Of a stretch of DNA of 64,000 bases, positions 17,515 through 27,995 are shown piece by piece; the stretch's first letter is position 1, and every line of letters starts with the position of its first letter. The stretch is taken from positions 62,001-126,000 of the forward strand of contig NZ_JASHIZ010000001.1 of NCBI RefSeq assembly GCF_030733425.1, in the 5' to 3' direction. The notes beneath the pieces are model-generated. The model was given only the letters and a program-made list of their open reading frames with translations, made no database searches and had not been told where the DNA came from. Source of the DNA: Roseovarius sp. MMSF_3350. GTDB lineage: Bacteria; Pseudomonadota; Alphaproteobacteria; Rhodobacterales; Rhodobacteraceae. The translations under genes and the position numbers were made by a program.

Positions 17515-19140
17515 ATGGCTATTACCTCTGCCAACCAGCTTGAGCTTTTGCAGACCGCCGAGGCGGTGGCTCGGGAGAAGATGATCGACCCGGGCCTTGT
17601 GATCGAGGCGATGGAAGAGAGCCTCTCGCGCGCGGCCAAGAGCCGGTACGGCGCCGAGATGGACATTCGCGTCAGCATCGACCGCAAGACCGGCAAGGCG
17701 ACCTTCACCCGCGTGCGCACCGTGGTCGAGGACGAGGAGCTGGAGAACTACCAGGCGGAGTTCACCGTCGAGCAGGCCAAGCAGTACCTGGACGACCCCA
17801 AGGTCGGCGACACCTTCGTCGAGGAAGTTCCCCCCGTGGACATGGGCCGGATCGCCGCGCAGAGCGCCAAGCAGGTGATCCTGCAGAAGGTGCGCGAGGC
17901 CGAGCGTGACCGCCAGTACGAGGAATTCAAGGATCGTGCCGGCACGATCATCAACGGCGTGGTCAAGCGCGAGGAATACGGCAACGTCATCGTCGACGTG
18001 GGTGCGGGCGAAGCCATCCTGCGCCGGAACGAGAAGATCGGGCGCGAAAGCTATCGCCCGAACGACCGCATCCGGTGCTACATCAAGGATGTGCGCCGCG
18101 AGGCCCGTGGGCCGCAGATCTTCCTGAGCCGCACCGCGCCGGAATTCATGGCCGAACTGTTCAAGATGGAAGTGCCGGAGATCTATGACGGCATCATCGA
18201 GATCAAGGCCGTGGCCCGTGACCCGGGCAGCCGCGCCAAGATCGCGGTGATTTCCTATGACAACTCGATCGACCCGGTGGGCGCCTGCGTGGGTATGCGC
18301 GGCAGCCGCGTGCAGGCCGTGGTGAATGAGCTTCAGGGAGAGAAGATCGACATCATACCGTGGAACGAGGACCAGCCGACCTTCCTGGTGAACGCGCTGC
18401 AGCCCGCCGAGGTGAGCAAGGTGGTTCTGGACGAGGAAGCCGAGCGCATCGAGGTCGTGGTGCCCGAGGACCAGCTTTCGCTGGCGATTGGCCGTCGCGG
18501 TCAGAACGTGCGGCTGGCCAGCCAGCTGACCAACCTCGACATCGACATCATGACCGAGGCCGAGGACAGCGAACGCCGTCAGAAGGAATTCGAAGAGCGT
18601 ACCAAGCTGTTCATGGACACGCTGGACCTGGACGAGTTCTTTGCGCAACTGCTGGTGTCGGAAGGCTTCACCAACCTCGACGAGGTCGCCTATGTCGAGA
18701 TCGACGAGCTGCTGGTGATCGACGGCGTGGACGAGGACACCGCCAACGAATTGCAGGCGCGCGCCCGTGACGTTCTGGAAGCACAGGCCAAGGAAGCGCT
18801 GGAGAAGGCCCGTGCGCTGGGCGCTGAGGACAGTCTTATTGAATTCGAGGGCCTGACACCCCAGATGGTACAGGCACTGGCCGAGGATGGCGTGAAGACG
18901 CTGGAAGACTTTGCCACCTGCGCAGACTGGGAACTGGCGGGGGGCTGGACCACCGTGGACGGTGAGCGCGTCAAGGACGATGGCGTTCTGGAACCTTTCG
19001 AAGTGTCGCTGGAAGAGGCGCAGGACCTGGTAATGACCGCGCGGGTCATGCTGGGCTGGGTCGATCCGGCGGATCTGGAAGCCGAGGCCGACGAAGATGC
19101 CGACGCCGAAAGCGAAACTTTCAAGGAGGCCGGGGCCTGA
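17515..19140 (+). CDS. nusA: Transcription termination/antitermination factor NusA
   Basis: 541 residues: N-terminal RNA-polymerase-binding domain (1-130), S1 domain (about 135-200, [16 protein letters not shown]), two KH domains (about 230-350, [15 protein letters not shown] and [15 protein letters not shown]), then acidic repeats with helix-hairpin-helix character ([21 protein letters not shown]). It controls pausing, termination and antitermination. In bacteria studied, NusA feeds back on its own operon, which would suit the leader terminator in front of rimP. Confidence 0.97.
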   Translation: MAITSANQLELLQTAEAVAREKMIDPGLVIEAMEESLSRAAKSRYGAEMDIRVSIDRKTGKATFTRVRTVVEDEELENYQAEFTVEQAKQYLDDPKVGDTFVEEVPPVDMGRIAAQSAKQVILQKVREAERDRQYEEFKDRAGTIINGVVKREEYGNVIVDVGAGEAILRRNEKIGRESYRPNDRIRCYIKDVRREARGPQIFLSRTAPEFMAELFKMEVPEIYDGIIEIKAVARDPGSRAKIAVISYDNSIDPVGACVGMRGSRVQAVVNELQGEKIDIIPWNEDQPTFLVNALQPAEVSKVVLDEEAERIEVVVPEDQLSLAIGRRGQNVRLASQLTNLDIDIMTEAEDSERRQKEFEERTKLFMDTLDLDEFFAQLLVSEGFTNLDEVAYVEIDELLVIDGVDEDTANELQARARDVLEAQAKEALEKARALGAEDSLIEFEGLTPQMVQALAEDGVKTLEDFATCADWELAGGWTTVDGERVKDDGVLEPFEVSLEEAQDLVMTARVMLGWVDPADLEAEADEDADAESETFKEAGA

Positions 19141-19165
19141 TGCGTCAGGCCTCGTAGGCGCTGAT

Positions 19166-19789
19166 ATGGGGCGCGGTGGGCAGCCCAAGGACCGGACGAA
19201 TGGTCCCGAGCGCAAGTGTATTGCAACGGGCGAGGTGCGTCCGAAGCATGGATTGATCCGGTTTGCCATCGGTCCCGAGGGGCAGGTGGTGCCGGATATC
19301 CTGGAGAAGCTGCCGGGCCGGGGCATCTGGGTAAGCTCGACGCGGCAGGCGCTGGAAACGGCCGTGAAGAAAGGGCTGTTTTCGCGCAGCGCCAAGCAGA
19401 GCGTCACGGTGCCCGAGGATCTGGTCGACCAGGTCGAGGCAATGCTGGCGCGGCGGGTCGTGGAACTGCTGAGCCTGGCGCGCAAGGGCGGGCAGGCGGT
19501 GGCCGGATACGAGAAGGTCAAGGACTGGCTGGCCAAGGAAGAGGCCGAGGTTCTGATCCAGGCCAGCGACGGGTCCGCGCGCGGGAAGACGAAACTGAGC
19601 ACGCCCTATGGCGGCAGCTGGATCGGCTGGGTGACCGCGGATGAGCTGGGCCAGGCCTTCGGGCGTGAAACAAGCATCCATGCCGCACTCGCTGCTGGCG
19701 GTTTGTGCGAACGTGTTGTAGAGGAGGCGGCAAGACTCAAGGGCTTGCGCGTCACGGACGGGGACCGACCCCGCCGGAAAGGAAGTTGA
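19166..19789 (+). CDS. YlxR-like RNA-binding protein fused to an L7Ae-like domain
   Basis: 207 residues. Residues 10-90 are a YlxR (DUF448) domain with the characteristic RKCIATGEVRPKHGLIRF and GRGIWVS. Residues 100-190 resemble a ribosomal L7Ae/L30e fold (VVELLSLARKGGQAVAGYEKV), an arrangement common in alphaproteobacteria. RNA binding is expected; the precise role is unknown. It sits between nusA (25-bp gap) and infB (5-bp gap). ATG 19166 is chosen because upstream in-frame codons overlap nusA. Confidence 0.88.
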   Translation: MGRGGQPKDRTNGPERKCIATGEVRPKHGLIRFAIGPEGQVVPDILEKLPGRGIWVSSTRQALETAVKKGLFSRSAKQSVTVPEDLVDQVEAMLARRVVELLSLARKGGQAVAGYEKVKDWLAKEEAEVLIQASDGSARGKTKLSTPYGGSWIGWVTADELGQAFGRETSIHAALAAGGLCERVVEEAARLKGLRVTDGDRPRRKGS

Positions 19790-19794
19790 GATAG

Positions 19795-22290
19795 ATGAGC
19801 GACAACGACGGAAAGAAAACTCTGGGTGTACGTGGTGGCGGTCCTCGGTCGGGGAACGTGAAGCAGAGCTTCAGCCATGGCCGCACCAAGAACGTCGTGG
19901 TGGAAACCAAGCGCAAGCGCATCGTGAAACCCAAGCCGGGAGCCGCGGCGCCGTCGCCGGGTGGTGCCAAGCCGGGTACGCCGGGCGCGGGATCGAAACG
20001 CCCTGCCGGGATCTCCGATGAGGAGATGGAACGCCGGATGAAGGCGCTTGCCGCCGCGAAGGAACGCGAGTCGGAAGAGGCCGCGCAGCGCGAGGCGGAA
20101 GCCCGCGAACGCGAGGAAGAAAAGCAGCGCAGACGCGAGGAAGCCGAGGCCAAGGAGCGTGAACAGCGCGAGGCCGAGGAACGTGCCAGGGCGAAGGCCG
20201 ACGAGGAAGAGCGCAAGAAGCGCGAGGAGGCAGATGCCGCCAAGCAGGCCGCTGCCGCTGCCGCTGCTCCTCCGGTCGAAGACCAGCAGACCCGCCAGCC
20301 CAAGCAGGCACCGCGCGGCAAGGCGCCCGAGCGCGACCAGCGCGGCGACGATGGCCGGGGCCGTGGCAAGGGCCGCGACGATGGTGGCCGCCGGTCCGGC
20401 AAGCTGACGCTGAACCAGGCGCTGTCGGGTGGCGAAGGTGGTCGGCAGAAATCCATGGCTGCCATGAAGCGCAAGCAGGAACGCGCCCGGCAAAAGGCGA
20501 TGGGCGGCGCGCAGGAGCGTGAAAAGGTCGTGCGTGACGTGCAGGTGCCCGAGGCGATCGTGGTCAGCGAGCTGGCCAACCGGATGGCAGAGCGCGTGGG
20601 CGACGTGGTGAAAGCGCTGATGAACAACGGCATGATGGTCACGCAGAACCAGTCGATCGACGCCGACACCGCCGAGCTTATCGTCGAGGAATTCGGTCAC
20701 CGCATCGTGCGGGTCAGTGATTCGGATGTCGAGGATGTGATCGATTCGGTCGAGGACAAGGATGCAGACCTGCAACCGCGTCCGCCGGTGATCACGATCA
20801 TGGGTCACGTGGACCACGGCAAGACATCGCTTCTGGACGCCATTCGCGACGCAAAGGTGGTTGCCGGCGAGGCCGGGGGCATCACCCAGCATATCGGTGC
20901 CTACCAGGTGACGACCGACAGCGGCTCGACGCTGAGCTTCCTCGATACGCCGGGTCACGCTGCGTTCACCAGCATGCGGGCGCGTGGCGCGCAGGTGACC
21001 GATATCGTGGTCCTGGTGGTGGCCGCCGACGATTCGGTGATGCCGCAGACCATCGAGGCGATCAATCACGCCAAGGCCGCCAAGGTGCCGATGATCGTAG
21101 CGATCAACAAGATGGACAAGCACGAGGCGAACCCTGACAAGGTGCGCACCGAGTTGCTGCAGCACGAGGTGATCGTCGAGGCGATGTCGGGTGACGTGCA
21201 GGATGTCGAGGTGTCGGCCCAGACGGGTCAGGGCCTTGATGAACTGCTGGAAGCCATCGCGCTTCAGGCCGAGATCCTGGAGCTGAAGGCGAACCCGAAT
21301 CGCGCCGCCGAGGGTGCCGTGATCGAGGCGCAGCTGGATGTGGGACGCGGCCCCGTGGCGACCGTTCTGGTGCAGCGCGGGACGCTGAAACAGGGCGATA
21401 TCTTCGTTGTGGGCGAGCAGTACGGGAAAGTCCGTGCGCTGATCAACGACCGGGGCGAGCGTGTACAGGAAGCCGGGCCGTCGGTACCCGTAGAGGTTCT
21501 GGGCCTCAACGGCACACCAGAGGCGGGCGATGTCCTGAACGTGGTGAAATCCGAGGGCCAGGCCCGCGAGATCGCAGAGTACCGCGAGAAGGCCGCGAAG
21601 GAAAAACGTGCCGCTGCCGGCGCAGGGACCACGCTGGAACAGCTTCTGGCGCAGGCCAAGGAGAACGAGAACGTCAAGGAGCTGCCGATTCTGGTGAAGG
21701 CCGACGTTCAGGGTTCTGCAGAGGCGATCGTTCAGGCGATGGAGAAGATCGGCAACGAGGAAGTGCGCGTGCGCGTGCTGCACTCGGGCGTCGGCGCGAT
21801 CACGGAATCCGATATCGGCTTGGCCGAAGCGTCGGGTGCGCCCGTGATTGGCTTCAACGTGCGGGCCAATGCGCCGGCGCGGAACAGTGCCAACCAGAAG
21901 GGTGTCGAGATCCGCTATTACAGCGTGATCTATGACCTCGTGGATGACGTGAAGGCAGCTGCGAGCGGTCTGCTGGGCGCGGAAATCCGCGAGAACTTCA
22001 TCGGCTATGCCGAGATCCGGGAAGTCTTCAAGGTCACGGGTGTCGGCAAGGTTGCCGGCTGCCTGGTCACCGAGGGCGTTGCCCGCCGGTCGGCCGGTGT
22101 GCGCCTGCTGCGCGATGACGTGGTGATCCACGAAGGCACGCTGAAGACGCTGAAGCGCTTCAAGGATGAAGTGTCGGAGGTGCAATCGGGCCAGGAATGC
22201 GGCATGGCGTTCGAGAATTACGACGATATCCGCCAAGGCGACGTGATCGAGATTTTCGAGCGCGAGGAAGTCGAGCGGAACCTCGATTAA
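19795..22290 (+). CDS. infB: Translation initiation factor IF-2
   Basis: 831 residues. A long charged N-terminal region (about 80-150) is almost pure Glu/Arg/Lys/Ala coiled coil; an IF2N-like helix bundle follows. The GTPase domain begins with GHVDHGKT at 337-344 and continues with [11 protein letters not shown] and NKMDK. Domains II-IV end at residue 831. It brings initiator tRNA to the 30S subunit and promotes subunit joining. It closes the rimP operon and is followed directly by a terminator. Confidence 0.97.
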   Translation: MSDNDGKKTLGVRGGGPRSGNVKQSFSHGRTKNVVVETKRKRIVKPKPGAAAPSPGGAKPGTPGAGSKRPAGISDEEMERRMKALAAAKERESEEAAQREAEAREREEEKQRRREEAEAKEREQREAEERARAKADEEERKKREEADAAKQAAAAAAAPPVEDQQTRQPKQAPRGKAPERDQRGDDGRGRGKGRDDGGRRSGKLTLNQALSGGEGGRQKSMAAMKRKQERARQKAMGGAQEREKVVRDVQVPEAIVVSELANRMAERVGDVVKALMNNGMMVTQNQSIDADTAELIVEEFGHRIVRVSDSDVEDVIDSVEDKDADLQPRPPVITIMGHVDHGKTSLLDAIRDAKVVAGEAGGITQHIGAYQVTTDSGSTLSFLDTPGHAAFTSMRARGAQVTDIVVLVVAADDSVMPQTIEAINHAKAAKVPMIVAINKMDKHEANPDKVRTELLQHEVIVEAMSGDVQDVEVSAQTGQGLDELLEAIALQAEILELKANPNRAAEGAVIEAQLDVGRGPVATVLVQRGTLKQGDIFVVGEQYGKVRALINDRGERVQEAGPSVPVEVLGLNGTPEAGDVLNVVKSEGQAREIAEYREKAAKEKRAAAGAGTTLEQLLAQAKENENVKELPILVKADVQGSAEAIVQAMEKIGNEEVRVRVLHSGVGAITESDIGLAEASGAPVIGFNVRANAPARNSANQKGVEIRYYSVIYDLVDDVKAAASGLLGAEIRENFIGYAEIREVFKVTGVGKVAGCLVTEGVARRSAGVRLLRDDVVIHEGTLKTLKRFKDEVSEVQSGQECGMAFENYDDIRQGDVIEIFEREEVERNLD

Positions 22291-22315
22291 GCCTTGTCAG
22301 AGACTGTTTTCGGAA

Positions 22316-22343
22316 AAGGGCGGCCTTTTGGGTCGCCCTTTTT
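22316..22343 (+). terminator. Rho-independent terminator after infB
   Basis: Stem AAGGGCG (22316-22322) with CGCCCTT (22334-22340) and a T run to 22343, 25 bp after the infB stop. Confidence 0.85.
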
Positions 22344-22355
22344 CGTGTGCTGGAC

Positions 22356-22403
22356 CCAAGTCTTTTCTGAAAAGACTTGGCAAAAGCTTTCAGAAAGCTT
22401 TTG
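22356..22403. repeat. Two tandem perfect hairpins
   Basis: CCAAGTCTTTT (22356-22366) pairs with AAAAGACTTGG (22370-22380) across three bases. Immediately after, CAAAAGCTTTC (22381-22391) pairs with GAAAGCTTTTG (22393-22403) across one base. The block ends 6 bp before the mutT stop, between two convergent transcripts. It may terminate mutT, act as an mRNA-end stabiliser or be a dispersed repeat. Confidence 0.7.
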
Positions 22404-22409
22404 CGGAGA

Positions 22410-22808
22410 TCAGAGCCAGTCGCGGAGGATCGGGATGAGCGGCACGTCCGCGGGCGGCATGGGATAGTCGCGCAGGGCGTTGGGGCGGACCCATTTCAGG
22501 GCCTGTTCTTCACGGGATTGCGGCGCGCCTTCCCATTTGCGGCAGGCAAAGAGAGGCATCAGCAGGTGAAAGTCGTCGTAGCTGTGGCTGGCGAAAGTCA
22601 GCGGGGCGAGGCAGCTTTTCCACGTGTTGATACCAAGCTCTTCTTCCAACTCGCGGATGAGCGCGACCTCGGGTGTCTCGCCCGGTTCGACCTTGCCGCC
22701 GGGGAATTCCCAGAGGCCGGCCATGGGTTTGCCCTCGGGGCGTTGCGCCAGCAGGATGCGGCCGTCGACGTCGATCAGGGCGACGGCAGAGACCAGAACA
22801 GTTTTCAT
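22410..22808 (-). CDS. mutT: 8-oxo-dGTP diphosphatase (MutT-type Nudix hydrolase)
   Basis: 132 residues. The Nudix box is GGKVEPGETPEVALIRELEEELG, and the N-terminal VLVSAVALIDVDGRILLAQRPEGKPMAGLWEFPG is typical of MutT. It removes oxidised dGTP from the nucleotide pool. ATG 22808 starts the conserved part; earlier in-frame codons overlap the spacer after argJ. It is the third gene of a ppiC-argJ-mutT group on this strand, 55 bp after argJ. Confidence 0.88.
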   Translation of the reverse strand: MKTVLVSAVALIDVDGRILLAQRPEGKPMAGLWEFPGGKVEPGETPEVALIRELEEELGINTWKSCLAPLTFASHSYDDFHLLMPLFACRKWEGAPQSREEQALKWVRPNALRDYPMPPADVPLIPILRDWL

Positions 22809-22863
22809 TGTCGCAATCCCGGTTGGAAACCCGGAGACCACTTTTCCTGTGATTGCTTCGGTT

Positions 22864-24093
22864 TCATGACCTGTAGTCGGCATTGATCGAGATGTAACCA
22901 TGCGTCAGGTCGCAGGTCCACACATGGGCCGTGCCGCCGCCAAGGCCGAGATCGACATGGATCGTGATCTCCTGGTTCTTCATGTGGGCGGCGCCGTCTT
23001 CCTCGCGGTATGCGGGACTAACCCAGCCTTTTTCGGCCACGAGCGTGTCGCCGAACCAGATCGAGAGCGTGTCGCGATCCGCCGGGGCGCCGGACTTGCC
23101 GATGGCCATGACGATGCGGCCCCAGTTGGGGTCCTCTCCGGCGATGGCGGTCTTGACCAAGGGCGAGTTGGCGATGGCCAGACCGTGGGTCTTGGCGTCC
23201 TTGTCGCTGGAGGCGCCGGTGACGGAGATGGTGACGAATTTGGTGGCGCCCTCGCCGTCGCGAACGACCTGATGGGCGAGGTCGAGCATAACGCCACGCA
23301 ACGCTTCCATGAAGCCGACGCTTTGATCGGTGACGCGCACGCCCGACGCGCCGGTTGCAGCGACCAGCAACGTGTCGGAGGTGGAGGTGTCGCTGTCGAC
23401 AGTGATGCAGTTGAAGGTCTTTTCGTTCAGCGCCGAGACCATCTGTTGCAGATGCTCGCGCGTAATGGCGGCATCGGTGAAGATGTAGACAAGCATGGTC
23501 GCCATGTCGGGCGCAATCATACCAGAACCCTTGGCGATGCCGGCGATGCGCACTTCCTGCCCGTCGATCGTGATCGTGGCGGTGGCGCCCTTGGGAAAGG
23601 TGTCGGTCGTCATGATCGCACGGGCGGCGTCCTCGATCCCGTCGGATGAGAGCGTGCCTGCGAGTTCGGAAAGTTTCGCGGTGATGCGCTCGTGCTTCAA
23701 AGGCTCGCCGATGACACCCGTGGAGGAAGTGAAAATACGCGATTCCGGCAGGGTTAGAGTCTTTGCCACCGCATTTGTCACCGCCTTGACGGCCTCGACC
23801 CCGTTGCGCCCGGTGAAGGCGTTGGAATTGCCGGAATTGACGATGATCGCGGCCCCCTCTGCGGACTGGAAGGCGATCTTTTCCTGGCAGTCAAGCACCG
23901 CGGCGGAGCGCGTCGCGGACCGGGTGAAGACCCCCGCCATAGCCGTTCCGGGGGCCAGCCGTGCCAGCATCACGTCCTTGCGGCCGGCATAGCGCACGCC
24001 GGCCTCGACGCTGGCGAATTCCACGCCGCCTATGGCGGGAAGATCCGGAAACGCGGCAGGCGCCAGTGGCGAAACGGCGAGGGTCTTGGCCAT
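22864..24093 (-). CDS. argJ: Bifunctional glutamate N-acetyltransferase / N-acetylglutamate synthase
   Basis: 409 residues. The self-cleavage site ATML (MIAPDMATMLVYIFTD), where Thr becomes the nucleophile of the beta chain, is present, as are SGNSNAFTG and the closing CDLTHGYISINADYRS. The enzyme transfers acetyl from N-acetylornithine to glutamate in the cyclic arginine pathway; monofunctional use cannot be excluded from sequence. It begins 2 bp after the upstream isomerase gene, so co-transcription is likely. Confidence 0.95.
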   Translation of the reverse strand: MAKTLAVSPLAPAAFPDLPAIGGVEFASVEAGVRYAGRKDVMLARLAPGTAMAGVFTRSATRSAAVLDCQEKIAFQSAEGAAIIVNSGNSNAFTGRNGVEAVKAVTNAVAKTLTLPESRIFTSSTGVIGEPLKHERITAKLSELAGTLSSDGIEDAARAIMTTDTFPKGATATITIDGQEVRIAGIAKGSGMIAPDMATMLVYIFTDAAITREHLQQMVSALNEKTFNCITVDSDTSTSDTLLVAATGASGVRVTDQSVGFMEALRGVMLDLAHQVVRDGEGATKFVTISVTGASSDKDAKTHGLAIANSPLVKTAIAGEDPNWGRIVMAIGKSGAPADRDTLSIWFGDTLVAEKGWVSPAYREEDGAAHMKNQEITIHVDLGLGGGTAHVWTCDLTHGYISINADYRS

Positions 24094-24095
24094 TG

Positions 24096-24980
24096 TCAGT
24101 TCTCCAGAAGTTCGAGATCGGTGATGACGTTGGGGTCGATCTCTTCAAGGTCGACCTGGTCGATCTCGGCGTCGGATTTCAGGCCCTCGATAAAGGATTG
24201 GAGCGCGCCTTGCTGAAGCTGCGAGGTCAACTCTTCGCGCACGGTGTCGAGCGCGGGGCGCTCCTTGTTGCGGGTCTCGGCCAGGGTGATGACATGCCAG
24301 CCGAACTGGGTTTCGACGGGATCGGAAACCTCGCCGGGTTCGAGCGCCGCGACGGCATCGAAGAAGGGCGCGACCATGTCGCCGGCACCGAACCAGCCGA
24401 GATCACCGCCCGACGCACCAGAAGGACCGGTGGATCTTTCGCGGGCCAAAGCGGCGAAATCGGCGTCGCCTTCGAGGGCGGTTACCACTTCCTGCGCCTC
24501 CTCCTCGGTTTCGACGAGGATATGCGAGGCGCGATACTCGGTTTCCTGAACGTCGGCGGGGTACTGTTCGTCGTAAGCGGCTTGCAGGTCCTCATCTGAC
24601 GGAGCCTGCTCGATCACACCGGCCATGACCTCGCCCGCGATGATGGCGCGTTCCTCGTTCTCGATCGAGACGCGGCTGCGCAGGGACGGCTCGCCCTCCA
24701 GAGACTGTTTCAGCAGGGTGTGCTGGATGAGTTGGTCGACGATGCCCTGCAAAAGCATGTTGGGCGGGAACTGGTCGTATTGCTGCGGCAGGGTGGCACG
24801 GAGCGCGATGACATGGGCCAGCGTGATTTCGGTGCCGTTGACGGTTGCGACGACCTGCGACGGATCGGCGGCAGGCGCCGCGTCAGGCTCTGTTTGGGCG
24901 GTTTCCTGCGCCCACGCTCCCTGGGCCAGCATCGCGGCGGTACAGGTGGCGGCGAGGATCGATTTGATCGCATGTGACAT
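24096..24980 (-). CDS. Parvulin-type peptidylprolyl isomerase, exported
   Basis: 294 residues from ATG 24980. The signal peptide MSHAIKSILAATCTAAMLAQGAWAQ should be cleaved after AWA. A SurA-like helical N-terminal segment (VNGTEITLAHVIAL) leads to the parvulin domain, about residues 145-240: ASHILVETEEEAQ, GGDLGWFGAGDMV and ETQFGWHVI. It should assist folding of periplasmic or outer-membrane proteins. The frame is open to 25067, but those residues precede the signal peptide and do not suit export. Confidence 0.88.
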   Translation of the reverse strand: MSHAIKSILAATCTAAMLAQGAWAQETAQTEPDAAPAADPSQVVATVNGTEITLAHVIALRATLPQQYDQFPPNMLLQGIVDQLIQHTLLKQSLEGEPSLRSRVSIENEERAIIAGEVMAGVIEQAPSDEDLQAAYDEQYPADVQETEYRASHILVETEEEAQEVVTALEGDADFAALARERSTGPSGASGGDLGWFGAGDMVAPFFDAVAALEPGEVSDPVETQFGWHVITLAETRNKERPALDTVREELTSQLQQGALQSFIEGLKSDAEIDQVDLEEIDPNVITDLELLEN

Positions 24981-25165
24981 GGAAAACCCTTTGCTTTCTC
25001 GCGCCGGCAGCGGCGCGTTGTGACGTTGACAGTCCATGAGCGGCCCCTTACATCGCCTTATGATCAAAGGCAGGGCCGTCCCCTTGGGCCCGTTCTAGGG
25101 CGGTGCGGCGGACGGGGCAAGCGATTGCCATTCACGAGATAGCGAAAGACCGGAACGGATAGGAT

Positions 25166-27886
25166 ATGCTGGGTATTGGAACGGTTGCCAAAAAGATCTT
25201 TGGCACCCCGAACGACCGCAAGGTCAAGACGACCCGCCCGCTGGTGGAGAAGATCAACGCGCTGGAGCCCGAGTACGAGGCGCTGGACGACGCCGGGCTG
25301 ATCGCCAAGACCCAGGAATTCAAACAACGTGTCGCGGATGGCGAGAAGCTGGACGCGATCCTGCCCGAAGCCTTTGCCAACTGCCGCGAGGCGGCGCGCC
25401 GGACGCTGGGCCTGCGGGCCTTTGACGTGCAGTTGATGGGCGGGATTTTCCTGCACCAGGGCAATATCTCGGAAATGAAGACGGGCGAGGGCAAGACCCT
25501 CGTGGCGACCTTTCCCGCCTACCTGAATGCGCTGACGGGCAAGGGCGTGCATATCGTCACGGTCAACGACTACCTTGCCAAGCGGGATGCCGAGTGGATG
25601 GGCAACGTCTTTTCCGCACTGGGGATGACCACGGGCGTGGTCTATCCGCAGCAGCCGGATGACGAGAAGAAAGGCGCCTATGCCGCCGACATCACCTATG
25701 CCACCAACAACGAGCTTGGCTTCGATTATTTGCGCGACAACATGAAATCGAGCCTCGAGGAGATGGCGCAGCGCGGGCATTATTTCGCCATCGTCGACGA
25801 GGTGGACAGCATCCTGATCGACGAGGCGCGGACGCCGCTGATCATCTCGGGCCCGGCGCAGGACCGCAGCGAGCTGTACGTGACGGTCGACGGGTTGATC
25901 CCGAGCCTGGAAGAAGACCATTACAAGATCGACGAGAAGACCAAGAACGTCACCTTCACCGACGAGGGCAACGAGTATCTTGAAGAGCTTCTGCATCAGA
26001 AAGGTCTGCTGGAGGAAGGGCAGTCGCTTTACGACCCCGAAAGCACGACCATCGTGCACCACATGAACCAGGGCCTGCGGGCGCACAAGCTTTTCCTCAA
26101 GGACAGAGACTATATCGTGCGCGACAACGAGGTCGTGCTGATCGACGAATTCACCGGCCGGATGATGGCCGGACGGCGGTTGTCGGACGGTCTGCACCAG
26201 GCGATCGAGGCCAAGGAAGGCTGTGACATCAAGCCCGAGAACGTGACACTGGCGCAGGTGACGTTCCAGAACTATTTCCGCCTTTACGACAAGCTGTCGG
26301 GCATGACCGGCACCGCCGCGACCGAGGCCGAGGAATTCGCGCAGATCTACGGGCTGGGCGTGGTCGAGGTTCCAACGAACAAGCCGATTGCGCGGGTCGA
26401 CGAGGACGATGCCGTCTATCGGACCGCGCAGGAAAAATTCGATGCGATCGTCGCCTCCATCAAGGAAGCGCACGAAAAGGGTCAGCCGATCCTTGTCGGC
26501 ACGACCTCGATCGAGAAATCCGAGATGCTGAGCGAGCTGCTGAAGAAGGCGGGGGTGAAGCACAACGTGCTGAACGCGCGCCAGCACGAGCAGGAAGCGC
26601 AGATCGTCGCGGATGCGGGCAAGCTGAATGCTGTGACCATCGCCACCAACATGGCCGGGCGCGGCACCGACATCAAGCTGGGCGGGAACCTTGATTTCAA
26701 GATCATGGAGGCCATTGCCGCCGACCCGGACGCGGACCCGGAAGAGCTGCGCAAGCGGCTGGAAGCAGGGCACAAGGATGACGAACAGGCGGTGATCGAT
26801 GCCGGTGGCCTGTTCGTGCTGGCCACGGAACGCCACGAAAGCCGCCGGATCGACAACCAGCTGCGCGGCCGGTCGGGCCGCCAGGGCGACCCGGGGCGGT
26901 CGGCGTTCTTCCTGAGCCTCGATGACGACCTGATGCGCATTTTCGGCTCTGAACGGCTGGAAAAGGTGCTGTCGACCCTGGGCATGAAGGAAGGCGAAGC
27001 GATCATCCACCCGTGGGTGAACAAGAGCCTGGAACGCGCGCAGGCGAAGGTCGAGGGGCGCAACTTCGACATCCGCAAGCAGCTGCTGAAATTCGACGAC
27101 GTGATGAACGAGCAGCGCAAGGTGATCTTCCGCCAGAGGCTCGATATCATGGAAGCCACGGACCTGTCGGAGATCATCAAGGACATGCGCGGCGAGGTGA
27201 TCGACGACCTGATCGACCAGTACATGCCGCCCAAGACCTATGCCGACCAATGGGACATGGAAGGGCTCTATGCCGCCGTGATCGAGCGGCTGAACCTGGA
27301 TGTGCCGGTGATGGCCTGGGGCGACGAGGAAGGCGTGGACGACGACGAGGTCGCCGACCGCCTGGAAGAGGCCGCCGAAGAGATGATGGCCGAAAAGACC
27401 AAGGCGTTCGGCCCGGAACAGATGCGGATGATCGAGAAGCAGGTTCTGCTTCAGACCATCGACAGCAAATGGCGCGAGCACCTTCTGACGCTGGAACACC
27501 TGCGCAGCGTCGTGGGCTTTCGCGGCTATGCGCAGCGCGATCCTCTGAACGAGTACAAGAACGAGGCGTTCCAGCTGTTCGAATCGATGCTGGACAGTCT
27601 GCGGCAGGACGTGACGCAGCAGCTGGCCCGGATCCGTCCGATGACCGAAGAAGAGCAGCAGCAGATGCTGCGCGACCTGCAGGCGAAACAGGCCGCGGCG
27701 ACGCCCAAGCCCGCCCAGACCGAAGAGCGCGAACCCGGCGCAGTGACGCTGGATGAGCCCAAGGGCGCGGCTTTGCCAGGTTTCGACGAGAACGATCCGA
27801 CGACCTGGGGCAATCCCGGCCGGAACGAGGCCTGCCCGTGCGGATCGGGCAAGAAATTCAAGCATTGCCATGGGCGGCTTGGCTGA
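25166..27886 (+). CDS. secA: Preprotein translocase ATPase SecA
   Basis: 906 residues, full length. Walker A MKTGEGKT is near residue 104, the [19 protein letters not shown] box near 212, the preprotein cross-linking domain follows, and [11 protein letters not shown] marks the second nucleotide-binding fold. The C-terminal zinc finger [14 protein letters not shown] binds SecB and lipids. It drives proteins through SecYEG. Divergent from the ppi isomerase gene with a 185-bp spacer, which is sensible as both serve export. Confidence 0.98.
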   Translation: MLGIGTVAKKIFGTPNDRKVKTTRPLVEKINALEPEYEALDDAGLIAKTQEFKQRVADGEKLDAILPEAFANCREAARRTLGLRAFDVQLMGGIFLHQGNISEMKTGEGKTLVATFPAYLNALTGKGVHIVTVNDYLAKRDAEWMGNVFSALGMTTGVVYPQQPDDEKKGAYAADITYATNNELGFDYLRDNMKSSLEEMAQRGHYFAIVDEVDSILIDEARTPLIISGPAQDRSELYVTVDGLIPSLEEDHYKIDEKTKNVTFTDEGNEYLEELLHQKGLLEEGQSLYDPESTTIVHHMNQGLRAHKLFLKDRDYIVRDNEVVLIDEFTGRMMAGRRLSDGLHQAIEAKEGCDIKPENVTLAQVTFQNYFRLYDKLSGMTGTAATEAEEFAQIYGLGVVEVPTNKPIARVDEDDAVYRTAQEKFDAIVASIKEAHEKGQPILVGTTSIEKSEMLSELLKKAGVKHNVLNARQHEQEAQIVADAGKLNAVTIATNMAGRGTDIKLGGNLDFKIMEAIAADPDADPEELRKRLEAGHKDDEQAVIDAGGLFVLATERHESRRIDNQLRGRSGRQGDPGRSAFFLSLDDDLMRIFGSERLEKVLSTLGMKEGEAIIHPWVNKSLERAQAKVEGRNFDIRKQLLKFDDVMNEQRKVIFRQRLDIMEATDLSEIIKDMRGEVIDDLIDQYMPPKTYADQWDMEGLYAAVIERLNLDVPVMAWGDEEGVDDDEVADRLEEAAEEMMAEKTKAFGPEQMRMIEKQVLLQTIDSKWREHLLTLEHLRSVVGFRGYAQRDPLNEYKNEAFQLFESMLDSLRQDVTQQLARIRPMTEEEQQQMLRDLQAKQAAATPKPAQTEEREPGAVTLDEPKGAALPGFDENDPTTWGNPGRNEACPCGSGKKFKHCHGRLG

Positions 27887-27995
27887 CGCCCCGGCACGTC
27901 ACAATCCGGCCCAAATGACACCCTCAGGCTGCCCTCAAGGAGCCACTTTCGCCAGGTAGCACTCTCTCGACCTATGGCAGGTGTGGGAGATCGTG

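Noticed and set aside
17419..27871. Very long open frames on the minus strand opposite nusA, infB and secA
   Set aside because: They are antisense to strongly recognised genes, have His/Arg/Leu-rich shadow composition and no ribosome sites; they follow from high GC at third positions.
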